Assembly: GCA_964507025.1 (NCBI GenBank)
Contig: CAZDOK010000010.1
Coordinates: 1-64,000, forward strand
Length of the DNA: 64,000 nucleotides
Direction of reading: 5' to 3'
DNA from: Amarobacter sp964507025
Lineage (GTDB): Bacteria; Chloroflexota; Dehalococcoidia; Tepidiformales; Tepidiformaceae
In this document: positions 27,547 to 32,820 of the stretch, in pieces
How the letters are laid out: the number at the start of each line of letters is the position of its first letter
Numbering within the stretch: position 1 is the stretch's first letter
Notes under the pieces: model-generated
Seen by the model: the letters and a program-made list of their open reading frames with translations, nothing else
The model's database searches: none
What the model was told of the DNA's origin: nothing
Made by a program: the position numbers and the translations under genes

Positions 27547-27791
27547 TGGCCTCTGAACCTACCTTCGAATCGCTCTATGCCGCTCTCGAAGAGAAGGCGC
27601 GCCGGCTCGAGCAGGGCAACCTGCCGCTCGAGGAATCGCTACGCCTCTACGAAGAGGGCGCGAAACTCGTGGACCAGCTCCGGGCCATCCTCGAGCAGGC
27701 CGAGCTGAAGGTGAAGACGCTCCAATCGCGCCTCGATGAGGACGAAATACAGCTCCGTGAGGTCGAAGCCGAGTACGAGGCAGACGAGTGA
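27546..27791 (+). CDS. xseB: Exodeoxyribonuclease VII small subunit
   Basis: An 81-aa helical protein. FESLYAALEEKARRLEQGNLPLEESLRLYEEG is the XseB signature, forming the antiparallel coiled coil that binds XseA; an acidic tail follows. The GTG start overlaps the xseA stop by one base, consistent with coupled synthesis of the two subunits. Confidence 0.95.
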   Translation: MASEPTFESLYAALEEKARRLEQGNLPLEESLRLYEEGAKLVDQLRAILEQAELKVKTLQSRLDEDEIQLREVEAEYEADE

Positions 27792-28585
27792 TGCGCATCG
27801 CGTGGCTAACGACGGGGCGGGGACCGGGGTCGTACGGCGCGCTGGAGTATCTGATCGAGGCCCTCGAGGGCGGGCTGCCCGTCGAGATCGCCGTCGTCTT
27901 CATCAACCGCGACCGCGGCGAGGCCGAGGCAACCGACCGGCTCATCGAGATGCTCGAAGCCAACGCCATCCCCGTCGAAACGATGTCGTCCGTCGCTTTC
28001 CGCAAGGCCCGCGGCGGCAAAATCGGGAGGCCCGGCGAGCCGCTCCAGCCCTGGCGCTTCGAGTACGACGCCGAGGTCACCCGTACCCTCTCCGGCTACG
28101 ATTTCACGCTCGGCGTGATGTTCGGGTACATGCTCATCGCCACCGAGCCGCTCTACTCGAAGTTCACGTTCATCAACGACCATCCCGCGCTGCCCGATGG
28201 CCCGATCGGGACCTACCAGGAGGTCATCGCCGAGCTCATACGCACACGCGCGCTGGAGTCGGGCTGCATGGTGAACCTGGTGACCGGCGACGTGGACCGC
28301 GGCCCGGCCGTCAGCTTCTGCCGGTTCCCCATCCGGGATGCGGCGAACGAGCCGGCGTGGGAGGCACTCTCCGCGAGCGAGATCAGCGCGGCCAGCCTGG
28401 ACGAGATCGTGACCATGCCGCTCTACGCCGAGATCCGCGCGCGTGGCGTCGCCCGCGAACGCCCGTTCCTGGTCGAAACGTTGCGGGCGGTGGCCGCCGG
28501 GACGCTCGCCGTGCCCCCGCCGGAACCGGCCGACTTAACCGAAGCTGTGGAAGCCGCCGTCGCCCGCTCGACACGATCCGTATAA
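27788..28585 (+). CDS. Formyltransferase-family protein (PurN-like fold)
   Basis: This 265-aa protein resembles the N-terminal fold of glycinamide ribonucleotide formyltransferase. VVFINRDRGEAEATDRLIEML is the first Rossmann half. INDHPALPDGP corresponds to the NIHPS motif with the catalytic Asn-His, and VTGDVDRGPAVS to the Asp-containing loop. Substitutions around the active site suggest a substrate other than GAR. Start is GTG at 27788, overlapping the xseB TGA, or the ATG at 27791. The substrate is unknown. Confidence 0.8.
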   Translation: MMRIAWLTTGRGPGSYGALEYLIEALEGGLPVEIAVVFINRDRGEAEATDRLIEMLEANAIPVETMSSVAFRKARGGKIGRPGEPLQPWRFEYDAEVTRTLSGYDFTLGVMFGYMLIATEPLYSKFTFINDHPALPDGPIGTYQEVIAELIRTRALESGCMVNLVTGDVDRGPAVSFCRFPIRDAANEPAWEALSASEISAASLDEIVTMPLYAEIRARGVARERPFLVETLRAVAAGTLAVPPPEPADLTEAVEAAVARSTRSV

Positions 28586-28586
28586 T
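28581..28586 (+). promoter_or_regulatory. Consensus -10 box of a leaderless promoter
   Basis: A perfect TATAAT lies exactly seven bases before the ATG of the zinc-ribbon gene, leaving no space for an RBS. It is the clearest example of the leaderless promoter pattern in this window. No good -35 is visible. Confidence 0.7.
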
Positions 28587-28593
28587 CGCCCGC

Positions 28594-29025
28594 ATGATCG
28601 ATGCACCCCGCACTTGCCCCGACTGCGCCGCGAGCTTCGAGCCCGCCGACAACTACTGCCGCCAGTGCGGGATGTACCTCGCCGCGCTGCGGGACACAGC
28701 CATCATTGCCTCGGCGGCCGCACCACCGGCCCGCGTCGAACGCCAGCGCGCGCAACTGCCCGCCCCGGTGAAGAAGGCCGCGACCGCGGTCGCCATCGGC
28801 ACGGCGCTCCAGATCGGCGTCGGCCTGACCGGGAAGTACCTCGCGCGCCAGGCCACACGCCAGGCCGTTAGCGCCGTCCGCCCGAAACCGGGCCGCCGTG
28901 AAAAGGCGAAGCCGGTCGCCGAGACCTCCCCGGTGGTCCAGTCGGGCACACCCGACCCCTACGGTGATGCTGCTGCGGTGAGCGAGACGGTGATGATCCG
29001 GCGGGTGTGGATCCGGCGAGGGTAA
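28594..29025 (+). CDS. Zinc-ribbon protein with possible membrane segment
   Basis: A 143-aa protein. It starts with a zinc ribbon of the rubredoxin-like type (CPDC at ~8-11 and CRQC at ~23-26), found in many small bacterial membrane or regulatory proteins. A moderately hydrophobic stretch (ATAVAIGTALQIGVGLTGKYLA, ~64-85) may be a membrane helix. The basic C-terminal part is low complexity. No function can be assigned. Translation begins seven bases after a TATAAT. Confidence 0.75.
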   Translation: MIDAPRTCPDCAASFEPADNYCRQCGMYLAALRDTAIIASAAAPPARVERQRAQLPAPVKKAATAVAIGTALQIGVGLTGKYLARQATRQAVSAVRPKPGRREKAKPVAETSPVVQSGTPDPYGDAAAVSETVMIRRVWIRRG

Positions 29026-29045
29026 AGAGCACAATCCAGCAGCGA

Positions 29046-29076
29046 TTGACACGCGCCCCCCCCCCCCCGCTACGCT
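29046..29076 (+). promoter_or_regulatory. Promoter with a C13 tract in the spacer (possible phase switch)
   Basis: A consensus -35 TTGACA (29046-29051) is followed by CGCG, thirteen C residues (29056-29068), GC, and TACGCT (29071-29076) as the best -10, at 19-bp spacing. This is the same layout and the same spacing as the C11 promoter at 18506. Removing two C would give 17 bp. The predicted leader is about 20 nt and includes GGGGTG as RBS. Confidence 0.55.
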
Positions 29077-29104
29077 CACCGCACCTTGATGCGGGGTGAA
29101 TTGG

Positions 29105-29659
29105 ATGTATCGACATCTTCTATTGGCGGCCGTCCTGGTCGCTGTGATGGCATTCGGACTGACATCCTCGGGCCCATTTGCCAAGGCCACTACGCCAAGC
29201 ACGGCCAACTGGTTCAGCTGGCGTCTGGATACTTCGGGACCAAGCGTCAAAAACAACACTGGGTGGTACATTCATGACGCTTTGTGGGCTTGGAACTACG
29301 CTTCCCGAATGAGCCCATACGAGGTTGGTTTGGGGCCGGACTTTTACTTGGATACAGCGTACGAAGTGAGCGGGTATTGGGCTTGGGTTGAGTACGTTCG
29401 ACGCGGTGTGACGATTTGCGGCGGTCGAAGCTATGGGGATACAGGCAACTGTAACTACACGACTCAACAAGGTGAGTGGGGCCAGATATACTTCAACACC
29501 TACTACTCTCTTTCCCAGGTAGAGAAGACTTGGCTTGTAATGCATGAACTCGGCCATGTGTTCGGGCTTCAACATCACTCGGGAACACTCATGAACGACA
29601 CCTACACCAGTTATTGGGACATGTCGCATGTGGACTACCACCTCGGCGCACATTACTAG
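29105..29659 (+). CDS. Small secreted metzincin-like zinc protease
   Basis: 184 aa with a signal peptide (LLLAAVLVAVMAFGLTSSG, cleavage near residue 28). Near the C terminus is HELGHVFGLQHH (about residue 147), a full HExxHxxGxxH zinc site. A Met-turn-like TLM follows six residues later, as in matrixin/metzincin proteases. Most of the chain is Trp- and Tyr-rich and AT-rich in codon use, unlike its neighbours. I prefer ATG at 29105, with GGGGTG six bases upstream; GTG at 29096 is possible. It has no visible propeptide Cys switch. It probably forms an operon with the following lipoprotein. Confidence 0.8.
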   Translation: MYRHLLLAAVLVAVMAFGLTSSGPFAKATTPSTANWFSWRLDTSGPSVKNNTGWYIHDALWAWNYASRMSPYEVGLGPDFYLDTAYEVSGYWAWVEYVRRGVTICGGRSYGDTGNCNYTTQQGEWGQIYFNTYYSLSQVEKTWLVMHELGHVFGLQHHSGTLMNDTYTSYWDMSHVDYHLGAHY

Positions 29660-29674
29660 ATCGGAGATAGAACC

Positions 29675-30352
29675 ATGCGCCCTCGGCATTTCAGCATTCG
29701 GCCCTTGATTCTCCTTGTTGTGGGAGCCGTCGTTGGCACCAGCCTCTTGGCGGCTGGGTGCCAGAACGAGCCCGCTCCGACCACTCCGTCCGAAGAACAC
29801 AATGCATTTGCGGTGCTGGCGCCGCCTCCGGGCACTCTCGACGACATCACGTCGCGCATGTCGATCGTGGTCCGCGGCCATTACGCGGAGGTGCTGGAGG
29901 TTCGCCGTGATCCCCGGCCCGTCCCCACCGAACGAGCCGAACTGCTCGGCACGACTGCCGAAGCGGGCTCGCCCTACACGCTCATGAGGTTCGTGGTGAC
30001 CGAATACATTGTCGGGGAAGGGCCAATGGAGCTAACGGTGGGCCAGGCAGGCGACCTTCGGGATGATCACGGGTTGGGGTATGGGGTAGCGCGGCCGGTG
30101 TTCGGACAGGAGATCACGTTGATCGCACATCCATGGGAAGGTAAGCCATCGATTACCGTGTCGCTCTTTGCCGACTACGGGAGATTCGTCGAACGCAACG
30201 GCCGGGTGGCGTACGCGTTCCTCGACGACGAGAAGGAGGGCCATCCGGTCCTTGGCGCCGTGCCTTTCGCGGAAGGCCTCTCGCTCGACGAGTTCCACGA
30301 AGCCCTCCGCGAGGCGGCCCGCGCACGGGGCATGGTCGTCCCCGACAGGTAG
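29675..30352 (+). CDS. Lipoprotein of unknown function
   Basis: 225 aa with a lipoprotein signal: a hydrophobic stretch (ILLVVGAVVGTSLLAAG) and a lipobox LAAGC with Cys29. The mature part starts with a short Pro/Glu linker, then a ~180-residue globular domain with no motif I recognise. It starts 15 bases after the protease stop, with GGAGA as RBS, so it is probably cotranscribed under the C13 promoter and could be a partner or target of the protease. GC content is back to that of the genome. Confidence 0.78.
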   Translation: MRPRHFSIRPLILLVVGAVVGTSLLAAGCQNEPAPTTPSEEHNAFAVLAPPPGTLDDITSRMSIVVRGHYAEVLEVRRDPRPVPTERAELLGTTAEAGSPYTLMRFVVTEYIVGEGPMELTVGQAGDLRDDHGLGYGVARPVFGQEITLIAHPWEGKPSITVSLFADYGRFVERNGRVAYAFLDDEKEGHPVLGAVPFAEGLSLDEFHEALREAARARGMVVPDR

Positions 30353-30362
30353 GGTTTCAGGA

Positions 30363-30390
30363 CTCGCATCTCGCGGCTCGCATCTCGCAA
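30363..30390 (+). repeat. CTCGCATCTCGC direct repeat, left of the MFS gene
   Basis: Two copies of CTCGCATCTCGC lie in tandem, separated by GG. A related sequence in opposite orientation lies on the other side of the MFS gene (31657-31684), so the gene is bracketed by imperfect inverted repeats. Confidence 0.6.
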
Positions 30391-30440
30391 ACTGCGTCGC
30401 GAACACACGAACGTGATTCGACATGTACGCTGAGGTGCGC

Positions 30441-31652
30441 ATGTCCCTCGCTGTCCCACGCTCGCAACGCACGCTCATCCTCGCGTTGCTCTGCGTTGCC
30501 TCGTTCGCGGTCGTCTTCAACAACCTCATCATCACGCCGATTCTCCCCGACATTTCCGAAGACCTGGGCGTGAAGGTGGCCGTCGCCGGCCTGCTCGTGA
30601 CCGCCTACGCCATCGTTGGGGGTGTCGCGGCCGTCTTTTCGGGGCCGTTCATCGACCGCGTTGGGCGCAAGCCCGTCGTCGTCGCCGGTATGACCACCCT
30701 GACCATTGCCACCGCGCTCTCGGCCATCGCCCCAACATTCCTGACCCTGGCCGCAGCCCGCGCGCTGGCCGGGCTCGGTGTCGCCTGCCTCACCCCGGCC
30801 GTCTTCGCGGCAGTGGGCGACTACTTCTCATACGAGGAGCGCGGGCGGGCAATGTCGTGGGTCATCTCGGCGAACACGAGCGCGAGCATCCTCGGCGTGC
30901 CGGCGGGTGCGCTCATCAGCGGCCTCGTCTCGTGGCGCTGGACGTTCGTCGTGCTGACCGGGCTGCTGGTCATCTTCTCGTGGCTGTTGTTCTCCCGGCT
31001 GCCGAAGGACGCGCCTCGCACCGATCAACCCACCAGCGGGATGAAGGCGATCCCCCGTGTGCTCCGCGACCTGCCAACGACAATGGCCCTGTTCTCGAAT
31101 TATCTCTCCACGAGCTACTGGTTCGTCTTTGCCACCTACATGGGCGCGTACTTCCATGACGAGTTCGGCCTCGCCAAGTGGGCCCTCGGCGCCCTCACCA
31201 TGACGATGGGGCTCGGCGTCCTCCTCGGCAGCAACGTGGGTGGGCGCCTTTCGGACAAGGTCGGTAAGCGGCCCGTCATCGTCTGGAGTTCGGCCGGCTG
31301 CGCCTTCTTCATCGCGCTCGTCACCACCGCCTCCATGGTCATGGCGCTCGGATTCGCGTTCCTCTTTCTGTTCGCCGTGTTCGGGGGCGCCCGCTTCGCC
31401 AGCGCCCAGGCGATCATGACCGAGATGTCTCCCGAGAACCGCGGCACCGTGATGGCGCTCAACGCCAGCGGCCAGCAGTTCGGCATTGTCACCGGGTCGG
31501 CGGTCGGCGGCCTGGTGCTCGAACTCTGGGGCTACACGGCGCTCGGGCCAGCGTCGGCGGTGCTCGCGCTGGCGTCGCTGGTCACCTATGCGACGTTCGT
31601 CGATGAGCGGCGCTTCGAGGCGCCAGCGCCGGAGCTGGTGCCATCGCCGTAG
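30441..31652 (+). CDS. MFS transporter (DHA/efflux type)
   Basis: An about 403-aa major facilitator with 12 predicted helices. The family A-motif between TM2 and TM3 reads GPFIDRVGRKPVVVAG, and a related repeat between TM8 and TM9 reads GGRLSDKVGKRPVI. The first helix contains FNNLIITPILPDI, as in drug/proton antiporters. The substrate cannot be told. The ATG at 30441 follows a TACGCT box; ATG at 30423 would add six residues. Imperfect inverted repeats flank the gene, so it may be a mobile or shuffled unit. Confidence 0.9.
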   Translation: MSLAVPRSQRTLILALLCVASFAVVFNNLIITPILPDISEDLGVKVAVAGLLVTAYAIVGGVAAVFSGPFIDRVGRKPVVVAGMTTLTIATALSAIAPTFLTLAAARALAGLGVACLTPAVFAAVGDYFSYEERGRAMSWVISANTSASILGVPAGALISGLVSWRWTFVVLTGLLVIFSWLLFSRLPKDAPRTDQPTSGMKAIPRVLRDLPTTMALFSNYLSTSYWFVFATYMGAYFHDEFGLAKWALGALTMTMGLGVLLGSNVGGRLSDKVGKRPVIVWSSAGCAFFIALVTTASMVMALGFAFLFLFAVFGGARFASAQAIMTEMSPENRGTVMALNASGQQFGIVTGSAVGGLVLELWGYTALGPASAVLALASLVTYATFVDERRFEAPAPELVPSP

Positions 31653-31656
31653 GGAG

Positions 31657-31684
31657 TTGCGAGATGCGAATCGCGAGTTGCGAG
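31657..31684 (-). repeat. Inverted partner of the CTCGC repeat, right of the MFS gene
   Basis: On the minus strand this reads CTCGCAACTCGCGATTCGC followed by ATCTCGCAA, sharing the CTCGCA/ATCTCGCAA blocks with the repeat at 30363-30390 in opposite orientation. It is not a strong terminator-like hairpin by itself. Confidence 0.5.
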
Positions 31685-31710
31685 CCGCCACCTCGTTGTG
31701 GGATAGCACG

Positions 31711-32193
31711 ATGAACGGAACACGTGCCTTCGACTCGCGGGAGGCGGCCCAGTTCTGGCAGTACATCGCCGGTTCGCTCGACCGGCTGATGGCGTTGGTC
31801 GGGGAGCAACCTGGACCCGTTCTCCAGTTCCGGCCACCGGCCCCCAACGCCAATTCCATCCTGGGACTCGCGCGTCATACGCTCGCCAACGCCCGCGACA
31901 ACATCCTCGGCGTCCTGGGGGGCAACCCCGCTGTCCGGGACCGCCAACGCGAGTTCGAAGACCTCGATTCCGCGGCGCTTCTGGAACTCTGGACCGGCCT
32001 CCGGCCGGATTTGGAAGAAGCGATGAAGACGCTCTCCCCCACGATGCTCGACGAGACGGTGGCGCACGGCCGGCGCGGCCGCATCGCTCGCCGCGAGGTG
32101 CTCATCGTGGTCGCCCGCCACGCGGCCGAACACCTCGGCCAGGCTGAACTCACGCGCGACCTCGCCCTGGCTCGACACGCCGGAAGCCGATGA
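31711..32193 (+). CDS. DinB-family protein
   Basis: A 160-aa four-helix-bundle protein with DinB/YfiT layout. An early helix has FWQYIAGSLDRLMALV, the middle His lies in GLARHTLANARDNIL, and the late HAAEHLGQAELTRDLA supplies the HxxxH pair that often binds metal in this superfamily. The family includes thiol-dependent transferases and stress proteins. The substrate is unknown. It starts after a short repeat-containing gap behind the MFS gene and ends before the nuo promoter. Confidence 0.78.
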   Translation: MNGTRAFDSREAAQFWQYIAGSLDRLMALVGEQPGPVLQFRPPAPNANSILGLARHTLANARDNILGVLGGNPAVRDRQREFEDLDSAALLELWTGLRPDLEEAMKTLSPTMLDETVAHGRRGRIARREVLIVVARHAAEHLGQAELTRDLALARHAGSR

Positions 32194-32252
32194 CAACCGG
32201 CATCCTCCGGGGCCGCGGTGGTGGGGACTCCTCCCTCCTCCCTTCTCCCCCC

Positions 32253-32270
32253 TTGTGTTTGTAATCACAA
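32253..32270. promoter_or_regulatory. CRP/FNR-like palindrome upstream of nuoI
   Basis: The sequence TTGTGTTTGTAATCACAA has arms TTGTG and CACAA and fits the CRP-family pattern TGTGN-N6-NCACA. C-runs flank it on both sides. It overlaps the first bases of the -35 element of the nuo promoter (32259), so a bound factor could block or modulate transcription. The identity of the regulator is unknown. Confidence 0.5.
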
Positions 32271-32287
32271 TCCCCCCTTGTTAGACT
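32259..32287 (+). promoter_or_regulatory. Promoter of nuoI-nuoG
   Basis: TTGTAA (32259-32264) and TAGACT (32282-32287) are 17 bp apart. Start would be near 32294, giving a ~44-nt leader with GGGGG as RBS before the nuoI ATG. Confidence 0.6.
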
Positions 32288-32337
32288 CTGTTCGCCGGAT
32301 CGGGCGCGGTATAGCCCGCCGTGAAAATGGGGGCGCA

Positions 32338-32811
32338 ATGGCGTACGGCAGTGGCATCGCAAAGGGCATGGGCCTCACGCTCCGAAGCATGTTCAAGCCC
32401 GTGGCGACCATCAACTACCCCGAAGAAGTCCGCCCGGTCCCCGTCTACGCCCGCACGAACCTCCTCTGGTTCGAGGAACGCTGCACCGGCTGTTCCACCT
32501 GCGCGCAGGCCTGCCCCGATGGCTGCATCCTGGTGGCCACCAGCCAGGACGCCGAAGGCCGACGCAACATCGACCGCTACGAGATCGACTTCCGCATCTG
32601 CATGTACTGCGGGCTTTGCACCGAGGCCTGCCCCTACGAGGCGATCCAGCCGGGCGGCCCGATGGACGACGCGGTCTACCAGTTCGAGGAGATGTACCGC
32701 GACAAGCACGCGCTCACCCGCGTGGCCGAGAAGTTCCTCGAACGGAACAACAACACCTATCCCAACGGTATGAAGGCCCCGGCGCCCGGCGCCGACTTTC
32801 ACCGGCTGTAG
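32338..32811 (+). CDS. nuoI: NuoI-like 2[4Fe-4S] ferredoxin subunit
   Basis: A 157-aa protein with two cluster motifs: CTGCSTCAQACP and CMYCGLCTEACP. This matches the NuoI subunit, which carries clusters N6a/N6b in complex I and passes electrons toward the quinone site. VARTNLLWFEERCTGC corresponds to the NuoI core. It is followed ten bases later by a NuoG-type protein rather than by membrane subunits, so the pair may serve a partial or alternative complex. An ATG with GGGGG upstream is the start. Confidence 0.88.
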   Translation: MAYGSGIAKGMGLTLRSMFKPVATINYPEEVRPVPVYARTNLLWFEERCTGCSTCAQACPDGCILVATSQDAEGRRNIDRYEIDFRICMYCGLCTEACPYEAIQPGGPMDDAVYQFEEMYRDKHALTRVAEKFLERNNNTYPNGMKAPAPGADFHRL

Positions 32812-32820
32812 CAGGCACAC

